DNA from: Pseudomonadota bacterium
GTDB taxonomy: Bacteria > Pseudomonadota > Gammaproteobacteria > Burkholderiales > Burkholderiaceae_C
Direction: 5' to 3'
Assembly (NCBI GenBank): GCA_031119395.1
Contig: JAVHYA010000035.1
Span: 1-49,086 of the forward strand
Length of the DNA stretch: 49,086 bases
Shown here: positions 1 to 9,095 of the stretch, piece by piece
How the letters are laid out: each line of letters starts with the position of its first letter
How positions within the stretch are numbered: the stretch's first letter is position 1
Notes under the pieces: generated by a model
Database searches by the model: none
Told to the model about the DNA's origin: nothing
What the model saw: the letters and a program-made list of their open reading frames with translations, nothing else
Translations under genes and position numbers: made by a program

Positions 1-435
1 ATCATCCTGGGCTTCTTCGCCTTCTTCCAGTGGGAGTTCTCGCTCGCGGTGCTGGCGGCGGTGCTGGCGGTGCTGGGCTACTCGGTGAACGAGTCGGTGG
101 TGATCTTCGACCGGATCCGCGAGAACTTCCGGCGCTACCGCAAGATGACGACGGTCGAGATCATCGACAGCGCCATCACGGGCACGATCAGCCGCACCAT
201 CATCACGCACGGGTCCACGCAGCTGGTGGTGCTGTCGATGTTCTTCTTCGGCGGGCCGACGCTGCACTACTTCGCGCTGGCGCTGACGATCGGCATCTGC
301 TTCGGCATCTACTCGTCGTGCTTCGTGGCGGCGGCCATCGCGATGTGGCTCGGCGTCAAGCGGGAGGACCTGGTCAAGGGCCCCGTCCACAAGAAGGATG
401 ACCCCAACGACCCGAATGCCGGGGCGGTGGTCTGA
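1..435 (+). CDS. secF: Protein translocase subunit SecF, C-terminal part (5' truncated by the window edge)
   Basis: This is the C-terminal 144 residues of SecF, the inner-membrane partner of SecD that uses the proton gradient to help preproteins leave the SecYEG channel. The reading frame is open from base 1, so the start lies outside the window. Visible hallmarks are the motif VIFDRIREN near the beginning, the TRTI-like segment ISRTIITHGSTQL, and hydrophobic helices ending in a charged tail (KREDLVKGPVHKKDD) typical of the cytoplasmic C-terminus. secD is expected just upstream. A strong hairpin terminator follows 20 bases after the stop, so the sec operon ends here. Confidence 0.95.
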   Translation: MILGFFAFFQWEFSLAVLAAVLAVLGYSVNESVVIFDRIRENFRRYRKMTTVEIIDSAITGTISRTIITHGSTQLVVLSMFFFGGPTLHYFALALTIGICFGIYSSCFVAAAIAMWLGVKREDLVKGPVHKKDDPNDPNAGAVV

Positions 436-454
436 GGACCGATACGATCCAGCG

Positions 455-478
455 GGCCCGGCACATGCCGGGCCTTTT
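455..478 (+). terminator. Rho-independent terminator after secF
   Basis: A perfect 9-bp inverted repeat, GGCCCGGCA and TGCCGGGCC, is separated by two bases and followed by TTTT. It begins 20 bp after the secF stop and separates secF from the DUF1631 gene. Confidence 0.85.
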
Positions 479-572
479 CGCGTCCGGCCTCCGGGTTGAG
501 GCGCTTGTGCCCCGGCGCCGCGCGCGGCACGCTGTGGTGCTGTAACATTTTCTCCCACACCGACACATCCTC

Positions 573-3002
573 ATGAGCACCGCGTCCGCGCCCGAATTCG
601 GCCTGCAGCTCGCTCGCGAGACGCGAGAGCGCTTCGTGCAGGCGACCGACGCCGCCATCGGCAGCGCCGCGCAGGCCGTCCGGGAGCGTCTGGTGTCGCT
701 GGCCAACGAAACGGGCACGGCGCGCACGATGCAGGAGAGCCGCGACAACCTCGTGGCCTACCGCGGTGCGGAATCCGGGTGGGTGTCGCTGTCGCGCGCG
801 CAGTGGCGCAAGGCGCTGGGCAACACGGCCGGTGTGCCGGTGGAGGGCGCTTCCAGCGGCGGCGGCTCGCTGCGCCTCGAACTCGTCGGGGACGAGGTGG
901 TGGAGAACAACATCCTGTCCTCGCGCCTGGCGCTCGCGATCCAGGACAAGGCGAACTTCGAACTCAACGACCTGCGCCTGCGCATCCAGTACCTCGAGGG
1001 CACCGAGGAGCTGCGCGCGGGCGACGTGCTCAAGCCCGAGTTCCTGGCGAAACTGCTGGTCGACCAGTGGCTGGCCGCGGGCATGAGCCGCCAGCTCTGG
1101 ACCCAGGTGCAGGGCCTGCTGCATGCGCAGCTGGGTGAGGCGGCCGTCAAGGCGTACAAGGAGGCGAACGCCTTCCTGATTGGCAAGGGCGTGATGCCCG
1201 AGATCGATCTCAAGCGCCTGGTGCGCAAGCCGGCCGGCGGGGTGGGGTCGTCGGGACCCGCGCCGCTGGGTGCGGGATATCCCACGGCGATGGCGTCGCA
1301 GCCGCAGTCCGCGTCCTGGCAGGGCGCGGGCGGCAGCGCCGCCGGCATTCCGCCGGGCATGGCGGGCTTTGCCCCGGCCGCGATCGGCGTGCGGCCGTCC
1401 GGGCCGCTCGGCGCGCCAGGAAGCCTGGGCCAGGACACGCTGGTCGCCACCGGCATGTCGCCCTTCATGGCCGCGCGCCAGCGCGCGCAGGGCGTGCTCG
1501 TGAGCCTGCGCCGCTTCGTCGGCGCCGTCACCGGGGGCGTGCCGGCAGGCGCGCCGCTGGGCGGCCCTCCCGGATCGGGCGGCGTCGCCGTGCCGGGCGG
1601 CTCTCCTGCGTTCATGGCGGCCATTGCCGATGCGGGCGCCGCCTACCAGGTCGGCAGTTCCGCCTACGTGGTGGGGGCGGATGTGGGCGGCGACGGCGCG
1701 TTGGCGGTGCAGCGCAGCGCGGCAGAGCTGCGGCGCCGGTCCAACGAACTCAAGCGCCAGGCGCCGACCACCGCCGACAAGGCCACCGTCGAGATCGTGG
1801 CGCTGATGTTCCAGGCCATCCTGGCCGAGGAGCGCATTCCCTTCTCGGCGCGCGTGTGGTTCGCCCGCCTGCAGATGCCGGTGCTGCGCGTGGCCATCGC
1901 CGAGCCCGAGTTCTTCGGCACCCTGCAGCACCCGGCGCGCATGCTGATCGACCGCATGGGCTCGGTGGTGATGGGCTTCGACGCCGCCGCCATCTCGGGC
2001 AGTGCGCTCGAGAACGAGATCCGGCGTGTGGTCCAGGTCATCGAGCAGTACCCCGAGACCGGACAGCGCGTGTTCAAGCTGGTCTACGACGAGTTCGTGG
2101 CCTTCCTGAACAAGTACCTGACGCAGGGCGACGCGACCAAGAAGCTCATGAGCGTGGCGCAGCAGGTCGAGCAGAAGGAGACGATGGCGATCCAGTACAC
2201 CATCGAGCTGCGCAAGATGCTCAACGACATGCCGGTGCGCGAGGAGATCCGCGAGTTCCTGTTCAAGGTCTGGGCCGAGGTGCTGGCCTTGGCCGCGCTC
2301 AAGTACGGCGGGCAGGACGAGCAGACCGTCATGCTCAAGCGCGTCGCCTCCGAACTGGTGTGGGCCGCGAGCGCCAAGCCCAACCGGACCGACCGGGCGC
2401 GTGTGATCCAGGAGCTGCCCAAGCTGCTGCAGCGGCTGCGCCAGGGCATGGAACTGCTCGGGGTGACCGGCGCGCCGCAGGAAGAGCACATCAAGACGAT
2501 CGGCAAGACGCTGTCCGATGCCTTCATGTCCAAGACGGCGACCATTTCGCCGGCGCAGATCGAGGCGATGGCCTCGCGCCTGACGAACCTCGAGGACTTC
2601 GTGGGCGACGAGGAGGGTGGCGCCGAGATGCCGATGGACGCTGCCAGCATCGAGCTACTGCTGGGCGTGGACGCTGCCTCGATCGAGGTGGTGCCCAACA
2701 CCGGCACCAAGGTCACCGAGGACATGCTGACCTGGGCCCACGAGCTGCAGGTGGGCAACTGGTTCATGCTCGACCACAACGGTCGGGCCAGCCAGGTCCA
2801 GTTCGTCTGGCGCAGCGAGCGCAAGCACCTGCACCTGTTCGCGGCGGCCGACGGCCGCAAGTTCCTCATCCAGGCGGGGCGCCTGGCCTCCTACCTGCAG
2901 GCCGGCCTGCTGGTGCCTGCCGAGGAAGAGACGCTGACCGCGCGCGCCACGCGCGAGGCCCTGGCCAAGCTCGACGCCAATCCGGAGCGCCTGCTCAACT
3001 GA
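573..3002 (+). CDS. DUF1631 family protein
   Basis: An 809-residue soluble protein without signal peptide or membrane segments. I recognise it as a DUF1631 family member of Burkholderiales; no biochemical function is established that I know of. Residues about 205-345 form a Gly/Ala/Pro-rich low-complexity linker. On either side are helical, charged regions, and the last ~110 residues (from about 700, HELQVGNWFML onward) look like a small beta-rich module that could be PilZ-like, which is inference. The ATG at 573 is the first in-frame start and lies after the secF terminator. It is transcribed alone, with smg convergent 14 bp beyond its stop. Confidence 0.8.
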   Translation: MSTASAPEFGLQLARETRERFVQATDAAIGSAAQAVRERLVSLANETGTARTMQESRDNLVAYRGAESGWVSLSRAQWRKALGNTAGVPVEGASSGGGSLRLELVGDEVVENNILSSRLALAIQDKANFELNDLRLRIQYLEGTEELRAGDVLKPEFLAKLLVDQWLAAGMSRQLWTQVQGLLHAQLGEAAVKAYKEANAFLIGKGVMPEIDLKRLVRKPAGGVGSSGPAPLGAGYPTAMASQPQSASWQGAGGSAAGIPPGMAGFAPAAIGVRPSGPLGAPGSLGQDTLVATGMSPFMAARQRAQGVLVSLRRFVGAVTGGVPAGAPLGGPPGSGGVAVPGGSPAFMAAIADAGAAYQVGSSAYVVGADVGGDGALAVQRSAAELRRRSNELKRQAPTTADKATVEIVALMFQAILAEERIPFSARVWFARLQMPVLRVAIAEPEFFGTLQHPARMLIDRMGSVVMGFDAAAISGSALENEIRRVVQVIEQYPETGQRVFKLVYDEFVAFLNKYLTQGDATKKLMSVAQQVEQKETMAIQYTIELRKMLNDMPVREEIREFLFKVWAEVLALAALKYGGQDEQTVMLKRVASELVWAASAKPNRTDRARVIQELPKLLQRLRQGMELLGVTGAPQEEHIKTIGKTLSDAFMSKTATISPAQIEAMASRLTNLEDFVGDEEGGAEMPMDAASIELLLGVDAASIEVVPNTGTKVTEDMLTWAHELQVGNWFMLDHNGRASQVQFVWRSERKHLHLFAAADGRKFLIQAGRLASYLQAGLLVPAEEETLTARATREALAKLDANPERLLN

Positions 3003-3016
3003 GGGGGGCGCGGTGC

Positions 3017-3532
3017 TCAGTGCGCCACGCGGTCACGCGTGTCGTCGCAGAGCTCGTCGAGCATCAGCGCATCGGGCTCGATGCCGGTGCTCCAGTGCAC
3101 CATCAGCACGATGATCTTGAGTTCGTCGAGCGCCACCGGGTCGCCCGGCGCCGCCATGGCGCGGTCGATGACGATTTCGCGCAGCCGCGCCGGCAGCAGC
3201 CCGGCGGATTCGAGAAAGCTGATGAAGCCCAGGCATTCGGCGCCCAGGTGCGCCTGCTCGGCCGCGGAGTAGACGCGCATCGTGCCCGGCGAGGCGACGA
3301 AGTCGCTGTCCTCGGCCATCTGCAGCGTGACCGTGGCGCTGCGATCGTCCTCGTGGCGTGTCCACTGCAGGCCCTGTGTCGCGAAACTCAAGCCGTCGAG
3401 CCACTGCAGCGCCTCGCGGATCTCGTCGGCATCGAATCCGTTCGCGCTGAGCTTGCGGCCCAGCAGTTGCGGTTCGGGGCATGCGTCACCACGCCAGTAG
3501 TTTTCGTAGACGAAGACGAGCACTTCGAACAT
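3017..3532 (-). CDS. smg: Smg protein (DUF494 family)
   Basis: A 171-residue DUF494 protein of unknown molecular function, conserved next to dprA in beta- and gammaproteobacteria. The start was placed at the ATG giving MFEVLVFVYENYW, the usual N-terminus of the family; an in-frame upstream extension of 16 residues is Arg/His-rich and unlike the family. The body is acidic and helical (DADEIREALQWLDGLSF). It is the last gene of a minus-strand operon LysM-dprA-smg, 65 bp after dprA, and is convergent with the DUF1631 gene. Confidence 0.9.
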   Translation of the reverse strand: MFEVLVFVYENYWRGDACPEPQLLGRKLSANGFDADEIREALQWLDGLSFATQGLQWTRHEDDRSATVTLQMAEDSDFVASPGTMRVYSAAEQAHLGAECLGFISFLESAGLLPARLREIVIDRAMAAPGDPVALDELKIIVLMVHWSTGIEPDALMLDELCDDTRDRVAH

Positions 3533-3597
3533 GGCCCAATATAGCCCAGCACGGTGAGGGCGGGCGCGAACGTGGCGCATGCGCCACGAATGGCCCT

Positions 3598-4737
3598 TCA
3601 GCCGCGCGCCATTCGCTGGAAGAGGCCGCCGGGCAGGCGTGCGACCTGGCCGTCGAGTTCGAGTTCGAGCAAGGCGACCTGCAGGTCGGCGGCGCTCTGG
3701 CCCGTGCGGGCGCCGAGCGCGTCGAGGCTCACAGGGTCGTGACCCATCTGCGCGAGCAGGCCATGCGCTTCGGCGTCTTCGTCGTCGGTGGCGGCCGAGG
3801 CACCGTCGTGCAGCGCCGCGCTGGGCTGCAGTTCCTCGAAGATGTCCTGCACCGACTCGACGAGCTTCGCGCCCTGCCGGATCAGCGCATGGCAGCCCCG
3901 CGATTGCGGCGAGTGGATCGAGCCCGGGATGGCGAACACCTCCTTGCCCTGTTCCACCGCCAGGCGCGCGGTGATGAGCGAGCCCGAGGCCAGGGCCGCC
4001 TCGACCACCAGCGTGCCTCGGGACATCGCCGCGATCAACCGGTTGCGCTTGGGGAAGTTCTGGTTCAGCGGCGGTGTGCCGAGCGGGAACTCGCTGACGA
4101 TCAGCCCACGCTGGGCGATGCGGTGCGCCAGTTCGCGGTGGCGCGCCGGGTACACGCGGTCCAGCCCGGTGCCCACCACCGCCACGGTCGCAAGTTCCAG
4201 TGCCGGCGCTGCGCCGTCGAGGGCGCCGTCGTGCGCGGCACCGTCGATGCCCAGCGCCAGGCCGGACACCACCGTGAACCCGCTGCCTGCGAGGCTGCGG
4301 GCGAACAGGCGCGCGTCGACCGCGCCCTGGGGCGTGGGGTTGCGGCTGCCGACGATCGCCATGGCGTGCGGCGCCAGACCGGACAGGGCGCCAGGCGAGC
4401 TGCCCATGACGTACAGCATGAGCGGCGGGTCGGCCGTCTGCAGCAGGTCGGCTGGGTAGGCAGCATCGCCCAGCGTCACGATGGCACGCCCCACGGGTGC
4501 GCCGTCGGCTTCTCGCAGCCAGTGCCAGGTGCGGGCGAGCGCACCGTCGAAGTCGGGTGGGGGAGCGGTCAGGGCCTTCGCCTGCGTGGCGCTGCAGACC
4601 TGCTCCAGCGCAGCCTGCGATTGGGCGAAGACGGCATCGGGCAGGCCGAAGGCCGCCAGCAGCCGTCGCGCCGTGCCATCGCCGACACCCGGTGTCAGGG
4701 CGAGCCGCAGCCAGCCGGCGAGCTCGTCCCGTTCCAC
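3598..4737 (-). CDS. dprA: DNA-processing protein DprA
   Basis: A 379-residue DprA/Smf protein. DprA binds incoming single-stranded DNA during natural transformation and loads RecA. The N-terminal ~70 residues form a SAM-like helical domain (ALTPGVGDGTARRLL). A Rossmann-like DprA core follows with VGSRNPTPQG and SGLALGIDGAAHDGAL, then FPLGTPPLNQNFPKRNR and the VVEAALASGSLITA segment. A C-terminal winged-helix-like DprA domain is also present (last ~60 residues, DPVSLDALGARTG). The start is GTG, 19 bp after the LysM gene, so the two are probably co-transcribed. The gene is intact, which suggests a possible competence pathway, though DprA is also found in species not known to be competent. Confidence 0.95.
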   Translation of the reverse strand: MERDELAGWLRLALTPGVGDGTARRLLAAFGLPDAVFAQSQAALEQVCSATQAKALTAPPPDFDGALARTWHWLREADGAPVGRAIVTLGDAAYPADLLQTADPPLMLYVMGSSPGALSGLAPHAMAIVGSRNPTPQGAVDARLFARSLAGSGFTVVSGLALGIDGAAHDGALDGAAPALELATVAVVGTGLDRVYPARHRELAHRIAQRGLIVSEFPLGTPPLNQNFPKRNRLIAAMSRGTLVVEAALASGSLITARLAVEQGKEVFAIPGSIHSPQSRGCHALIRQGAKLVESVQDIFEELQPSAALHDGASAATDDEDAEAHGLLAQMGHDPVSLDALGARTGQSAADLQVALLELELDGQVARLPGGLFQRMARG

Positions 4738-4756
4738 GGCCGCGTGGCCTCGGGCC

Positions 4757-6091
4757 TCAGGGGTTGGCCAGCAGGTCGCCGGCGCGCGGCGTGTCGGTGA
4801 TCTCGAGCACCAGCGCGTACGAGACCTTGGTGAAGGTGCGGAACACCATCAGCAGGCCGATGCGCTCGTTCGGCAGCTTCAGCGTTTCCTTGCCGCCGCC
4901 GGTGCGGTCGACGATGGTCTCGCCGTTCTTCAGGATGGCGAGCACATGGCCGCTCTCGATGCCGTCGCGCTCGCCCTTGTTGATCGACACCACCTGGTTC
5001 TGGCCCGCGAAGCTCACGGCGTTGCCGTAGATCGACACGATGCGTCCATCGGTGATGACCTGCTGCGGCGCGCGCGGCACGTAGCTCACGAGCTTGCGCG
5101 GCGGCTCGGGCAGCAGGCGGTCGCCGGCCCGGATCTCCTCACGCGCGGCGACCACGTCGAGCGTGGCGGGCACGGCCGTCATGCCCGCCGGCACTGGCGT
5201 GCCCGAGGTCGTTTCGACGACGGGTGCCGGTGCCGTGCATTCGCCGCAGACGCTCAGTTGCGGCCCGGCGGCAGCGGGTGCGGCCGCGGTCGCGGCCTGC
5301 GGGCTGGTGACTTCGGTGCTTTCGCCGCGCTGCAGTTGCACCTTGCCCAGGTACTGCGCCTCGTAGCCGAGGATCTCGCTGGTGACCGGGTCCTTGAGCG
5401 CCACGGCGCCGCGGAACACGCGGTACGTCTTCAGCGGCCCGGGCGTCTCGACCAGCGGCGCGTTGGGGCCGCCGCGGGCATAGAGGCGGTCGCCGCGCGT
5501 CATCATGACGCGGCTGTCGTTGCCGGCCACGATGCGCGGAGCCTGGGTGATCGTGCTTTCCTCGTCGACCACCTCCGGCTCGGTGAGGAAGGGCTCGATC
5601 AGGCTGGGGTTCAGCGTGGGCAGCGCGAGGTCCGAGGCCGATTCGAAACGCGTGCGCGGCGACAGCTTGATCGTGCCGCCGTCACCGGAGAAGCCGCCGC
5701 CGCGGCGCAGCGACAGGCGGGCACGGCCGCCGCTCTTGTCGAGGAACAGCACCTGCCCCGGGTAGATGCGGTGCGGGTTGGCGATCTCGCCCATGTTCAT
5801 GCCCCACAGCTCGGGCCAGCGCCACGGGCTCTTCAGGTACATGCGGGAGATGGCCCACAGCGTGTCGCCGCGGCGCACGGTGTATTCGTCGGGCGCGTTG
5901 GGCGCCAGCTCGGACAGCGGCACGCCCTGCGCCGCCGCCTGTTGGGCCGTCGCTCTCTGTTGGGGCGTGACCGGGTAGGTCTGCGCCTGCGCCATGTCGA
6001 CGGCACCGATCAGGGTCAGGGCGGCGGCCAGCGCGCCGGCGAGGGCGGCAGGTTGCGGGCGCGGACGAAGGCGGAGGCTGGACTGCTTCAT
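4757..6091 (-). CDS. Secreted LysM peptidoglycan-binding protein
   Basis: A 444-residue protein with a Sec signal peptide (Ala/Leu-rich helix, cleavage likely after DMAQA around residue 36) and one LysM domain at about residues 67-120 (YTVRRGDTLWAIS ... NPHRIYPGQVLFL), which binds peptidoglycan glycan strands. The remaining ~320 residues are a family-specific region with a Pro/Ala-rich stretch and no catalytic motif I recognise. The ATG giving MKQSSLRL was chosen because it leads straight into the signal peptide; a GTG six codons upstream is an alternative. It heads the LysM-dprA-smg operon, divergent from def, an arrangement common in this order. The role in the envelope is unknown. Confidence 0.88.
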   Translation of the reverse strand: MKQSSLRLRPRPQPAALAGALAAALTLIGAVDMAQAQTYPVTPQQRATAQQAAAQGVPLSELAPNAPDEYTVRRGDTLWAISRMYLKSPWRWPELWGMNMGEIANPHRIYPGQVLFLDKSGGRARLSLRRGGGFSGDGGTIKLSPRTRFESASDLALPTLNPSLIEPFLTEPEVVDEESTITQAPRIVAGNDSRVMMTRGDRLYARGGPNAPLVETPGPLKTYRVFRGAVALKDPVTSEILGYEAQYLGKVQLQRGESTEVTSPQAATAAAPAAAGPQLSVCGECTAPAPVVETTSGTPVPAGMTAVPATLDVVAAREEIRAGDRLLPEPPRKLVSYVPRAPQQVITDGRIVSIYGNAVSFAGQNQVVSINKGERDGIESGHVLAILKNGETIVDRTGGGKETLKLPNERIGLLMVFRTFTKVSYALVLEITDTPRAGDLLANP

Positions 6092-6263
6092 GGACGGATG
6101 GTCGCCCACCCCCGCAGCAACGATGCGCCCCGGCAGGTGAACAAATACTCACAATTTGCAACGAATTTTGCGCCGAAGCCCCCGGCACGGCAACGTCAAT
6201 CGCACCGTGCGGGGGCGTGGGGTTGCGGAAATGGCGAAAATAGCCACAACTTCCCCTCGATTC
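6092..6263. promoter_or_regulatory. Divergent promoter region between the LysM operon and def
   Basis: 172 bp lie between the divergent starts. An AT-rich patch at about 6140-6170 (AACAAATACTCACAATTTGC and following) stands out from the GC-rich surroundings and probably contains the promoters for both directions. No convincing -35/-10 pair with 16-18 bp spacing was found. A longer def reading starting with ATG at 6231 would extend into this region. Confidence 0.45.
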
Positions 6264-6791
6264 ATGGCCCTGCGAACCATTTTGAGCTACCCCGATCCCC
6301 GCCTGCACACGGTTGCCAAGCCGGTGCAGGGCGTGGATGCGCGCATCAAGGCCCTGGTGGCCGACATGATCGAAACGATGTACGAGGCCAACGGCATCGG
6401 CCTGGCCGCGACCCAGATCGACGTGCACGAGCGGGTGGTCGTCATCGACATTTCCGAAGAGCGCAACCAGCCGCTGGTGCTCATCAACCCCGAGATCGTC
6501 TGGGCCAGCGACGACAAGGTGATCAACGAGGAAGGCTGCCTGTCGGTGCCCGGTATCTACGACGGCGTGGAGCGCTCCACCGCCGTGAAGGTGACGGCCC
6601 TGGACGTGCACGGCGATGCCCGCACGATCGAGGCCGAAGGCCTGCTGGCCGTGTGCATCCAGCACGAACTGGATCACCTGCGCGGCAAGGTGTTCGTCGA
6701 ATACCTCTCGCCGCTCAAGCGCAACCGCATCAAGACCAAGCTCGTGAAGCAGCAACGCGAGGAACAGCGCGACGGGCGCCGCGGCGCGTGA
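6264..6791 (+). CDS. def: Peptide deformylase
   Basis: A 175-residue peptide deformylase that removes the formyl group from the initiator methionine of new proteins. All three metal-site motifs are present: GIGLAATQ (residues 44-51), GCLSVPG with metal ligand C92, and QHELDH with ligands H134 and H138 and catalytic E135. The chosen ATG gives the usual N-terminus [14 protein letters not shown]; a start at 6231 would add 11 residues. The C-terminal tail is basic ([14 protein letters not shown]). It is followed after 2 bp by a lipoprotein gene and then fmt, so transformylase and deformylase are in one operon, as is usual. Confidence 0.96.
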   Translation: MALRTILSYPDPRLHTVAKPVQGVDARIKALVADMIETMYEANGIGLAATQIDVHERVVVIDISEERNQPLVLINPEIVWASDDKVINEEGCLSVPGIYDGVERSTAVKVTALDVHGDARTIEAEGLLAVCIQHELDHLRGKVFVEYLSPLKRNRIKTKLVKQQREEQRDGRRGA

Positions 6792-6793
6792 CC

Positions 6794-7297
6794 ATGCGCT
6801 GTCTTGCCGCGATCCTCTGTGCCACCCTTCTCGGGCTGGTGGGCTGCGCCAGCGACCCGGCCCGGCTGCCGCTGGGCACCTCGCGCGCGGATGCGCTCCA
6901 GCAGCTGGGCACGCCCACGGCCGTCTACCCCCGGCCCGGCGGCGGCGAGCGGCTCCAGTACTCGCGCCAGCCGGCCGGCTTCGAGGTCAACGACGTCGAC
7001 CTGGACGCCTCCGGCCGCGTGGTCGCCGTGACCCAGGTCATGAACGAGGGCCAGTTCGCCCGCGACATCCTTGTCGACGCCTGGCGCGTGCCCGACGTGC
7101 TCTACACCTACGGCCGGCCCGAGCAGGTCACCCGCGTGAGCTCCTTCGACGGCGATGTCTGGCAGTGGCGCTACCTGCAGGCCAACAACCCGCGCCTGCT
7201 CTACATCTACATCGATCCGCAGGGGGTGGTGCGCCGCTGGCACATGGGCGACGACCTGCGCTTCGTGCCCGGCAACCTCAACGGCGACCGGAACTGA
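6794..7297 (+). CDS. Small BamE/SmpA-like lipoprotein
   Basis: A 167-residue predicted outer-membrane lipoprotein. A short hydrophobic N-terminus ends in the lipobox LVGC (Cys18), followed by [21 protein letters not shown]. The pattern of [18 protein letters not shown] followed by a beta-rich segment recalls BamE/SmpA-type lipoproteins, in which a two-helix hairpin packs on a small sheet. That assignment is by pattern only. It sits between def and fmt with gaps of 2 bp on each side, so it is translated from the same message. It is not expected to take part in formylation, and its job is unknown. Confidence 0.75.
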   Translation: MRCLAAILCATLLGLVGCASDPARLPLGTSRADALQQLGTPTAVYPRPGGGERLQYSRQPAGFEVNDVDLDASGRVVAVTQVMNEGQFARDILVDAWRVPDVLYTYGRPEQVTRVSSFDGDVWQWRYLQANNPRLLYIYIDPQGVVRRWHMGDDLRFVPGNLNGDRN

Positions 7298-7299
7298 GC

Positions 7300-8355
7300 G
7301 TGCGCCTCGTCTTTGCGGGCACGCCCGAATTCGCACGCGTCGCGCTCCAGGCCCTGAAGGAAGCGGGCTTCGACATCGCCCTGGTACTGACGCAGCCCGA
7401 CCGCCCGGCCGGTCGCGGCATGAAGCTGCAGGCGTCGCCCGTGAAGGCCTACGCGCTGGAGCAGGGCTGGCCCGTGGCCCAGCCGCGCAGCCTGCGGCTG
7501 GACGGCAAGTACCCCGAGGATGCCGCCGCGGCGAAGGCGGCCCTCGAAGCCGCCAACGCCGACGCGATGGTGGTCGCGGCCTACGGGCTCATCCTGCCGC
7601 AGTGGGTGCTGGATCTGATGGGGTCGCCCGAGCCGCCGCCGGGCCGCTTCAAGGCGGCAGGCGCCCGCTCGGGGGGCAGCGAACCTCGCGCAGCGGGGAG
7701 CGTGGGGGCACAAGGTTGGGGCTGCATCAACATCCACGCCAGCCTGCTGCCGCGCTGGCGCGGCGCGGCGCCCATCCACCGTGCGATCGAAGCGGGTGAT
7801 GCCGTGACCGGCGTCACCATCATGCAGATGGACGCCGGCCTGGACACCGGCGACATGCTCCTCGCCGAATCGCTGGAGATCGGCGACGACAGCACGGCCC
7901 GCCTGCACGACCGCCTGGCGGCCTTGGGCGGCCGCCTCGTCGTCCAGGCATTGCGCCAGGCCGAGGCCGGCACGCTGGTCCGCACGCCGCAGCCTGCCGA
8001 GGGTGTGACCTACGCCCACAAGGTCGAGAAGGCCGAAGCCCGCATCGACTGGGCGCAGCCGGCCGAGGCCATCGTGCGGCGCATCCGCGCCTTCGACCCC
8101 TTTCCCGGCGCCAGCAGCGACCTCGACGGCGAGACCATCAAGCTGTGGGCGGCCCACGTCGAGGGCGGTGCGCCGGGCGCACACCCCGGCACGATTTTGG
8201 CCGCAACGCCCGCCGGTATTGCGGTGGCCGCTATCAATTCCGTAGTGACTCTCACCGAGCTCCAGCGCCCTGGCGGCAAGCGCCTGCCGGCGGCGGACTT
8301 CCTGCGCGGCTTCGACATCAAGCCCGGCCAGGTCTTCGGCCTGCCCGACGCCTGA
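7300..8355 (+). CDS. fmt: Methionyl-tRNA formyltransferase with a 33-residue insertion
   Basis: Fmt transfers a formyl group from 10-formyl-THF to initiator Met-tRNA. Motifs present: [12 protein letters not shown] at the N-terminus, QPDRPAGRG, the catalytic loop [18 protein letters not shown] (N144 and H146 correspond to the active-site Asn and His), and [10 protein letters not shown]. The start is GTG at 7300, two bases after the lipoprotein stop. At 351 residues it is about 36 longer than the E. coli enzyme (315 from memory). The excess is a Gly/Pro/Ser-rich insert at residues 107-139, immediately before the catalytic loop. A short AT-richer stretch near codons 299-316 matches a dispersed palindromic element. 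The stop TGA overlaps the azlC start (TGATG), implying translational coupling. Confidence 0.95.
   Translation: MRLVFAGTPEFARVALQALKEAGFDIALVLTQPDRPAGRGMKLQASPVKAYALEQGWPVAQPRSLRLDGKYPEDAAAAKAALEAANADAMVVAAYGLILPQWVLDLMGSPEPPPGRFKAAGARSGGSEPRAAGSVGAQGWGCINIHASLLPRWRGAAPIHRAIEAGDAVTGVTIMQMDAGLDTGDMLLAESLEIGDDSTARLHDRLAALGGRLVVQALRQAEAGTLVRTPQPAEGVTYAHKVEKAEARIDWAQPAEAIVRRIRAFDPFPGASSDLDGETIKLWAAHVEGGAPGAHPGTILAATPAGIAVAAINSVVTLTELQRPGGKRLPAADFLRGFDIKPGQVFGLPDA
7618..7716 (+). repeat. GC-rich repeat-like insertion inside fmt
   Basis: These 99 bp (33 codons) encode residues absent from the E. coli-type Fmt alignment between VLDL and GCINIH. The core from about 7670 to 7708 contains GGGGGGCAGCGAACC and GGGGAGCGTGGGGGC. 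This resembles a GC-rich intergenic repeat I remember from Variovorax and Acidovorax genomes; that resemblance is from memory and needs a search. The length is a multiple of three and the frame is kept open. Confidence 0.5.
8194..8246 (-). repeat. Palindromic dispersed element, copy D (inside fmt, antisense)
   Basis: Read on the minus strand it begins with ACTACGGAATTGATAGC (imperfect palindrome, 8230-8246), continues through a GC-rich stretch and ends in GCGGCCAAAAT. The layout matches copies at 18905, 26972, 36372 and 45077. It lies within fmt codons 299-316 and does not obviously lengthen the protein. Confidence 0.55.
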
Positions 8356-9095
8356 TGTTCCTGTCGCCTGCGATCCGGCGGCACCCGGCCTTCCGCGAGG
8401 GCTGGCGCGACATGGCCCCCATCGCCCTGGGCATCGGCGCCTGGGGCCTGATGACGGGCGTGGCCATGCTCAAGGCCGGCATGAGCGTGACCGAATCCGT
8501 GGCGATGACGCTGCTCGTGTTCGCCGGCAGCTCGCAGCTGGCGGCCATCCCGCTGCTGATCGCCGGCGCGCCGGCCTGGGTGGTGCTGGCCACCGGCTTC
8601 TGCGTCAACCTGCGCTTCGTGGTCTTCAGCCTGCACCTGCGTCCGTACCTGATGCACATGCCGCGCTGGCGCCGCATCCTGCATGGCTACCTCACGGCCG
8701 ACATGAGCTATGCGCTGTTCACGCGGCGCTTCCCCCAGCCGAGCGACGATCCCGCGCAGCGTGCCGCCGAGGAGGCGTACCTGGTGGGCGGCTACGCCAT
8801 CAACTGGTGCGTGTGGATGGGCATGAGCCTGCTGGGCATCGCGCTGGCCAACTTCATCCCGACGCAGTGGGGCCTGGGCTTCGCCGGCGTGCTGAGCCTG
8901 GTGGCCGTCACCTGCTCGATGGCAACGACCCCGCTGCGCGTGCTGGCCGTGCTGATCGCCGCCGCGACCGCCGTCGCCGCCTTCGCATTGCCCTTCAAGC
9001 TGAACATCGTGGCCGCCATCGGCGCCGCCGTCCTGCTGTGCTTCTGGCTCGAGAAGCAATTCGGCCTGAGTGCCGACGCGCAGGACGAACGATGA
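8355..9095 (+). CDS. azlC: AzlC family branched-chain amino acid exporter subunit, copy 1
   Basis: A 246-residue inner-membrane protein of the AzlC family, the large subunit of a two-component exporter (AzlCD/BrnFE type) for branched-chain amino acids and sometimes methionine or toxic analogues. Family features are the N-terminal cytoplasmic stretch FREGWRDMAPIALGIGAWG, the segment LLVFAGSSQLAAIPLL, and FCVNLRFVVFSLHLRPYL. Several hydrophobic helices are evident, with the last ones at about residues 165-240. It starts inside the fmt stop codon (TGATG) and overlaps azlD by four bases (ATGA), so it is translationally coupled on both sides. An identical second copy begins at 9975. Substrate is inferred from the family. 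Confidence 0.93.
   Translation: MFLSPAIRRHPAFREGWRDMAPIALGIGAWGLMTGVAMLKAGMSVTESVAMTLLVFAGSSQLAAIPLLIAGAPAWVVLATGFCVNLRFVVFSLHLRPYLMHMPRWRRILHGYLTADMSYALFTRRFPQPSDDPAQRAAEEAYLVGGYAINWCVWMGMSLLGIALANFIPTQWGLGFAGVLSLVAVTCSMATTPLRVLAVLIAAATAVAAFALPFKLNIVAAIGAAVLLCFWLEKQFGLSADAQDER

Noticed and set aside
309-2489. 726-codon minus-strand frame opposite the DUF1631 gene
   Set aside because: Low-complexity Arg/Leu/His-rich product, spans the secF terminator, and conflicts with the recognised plus-strand gene.
6156-6263. N-terminal extension of peptide deformylase by 36 residues
   Set aside because: The extension is Arg-rich and unlike the family, and the usual N-terminus begins at the ATG at 6264.
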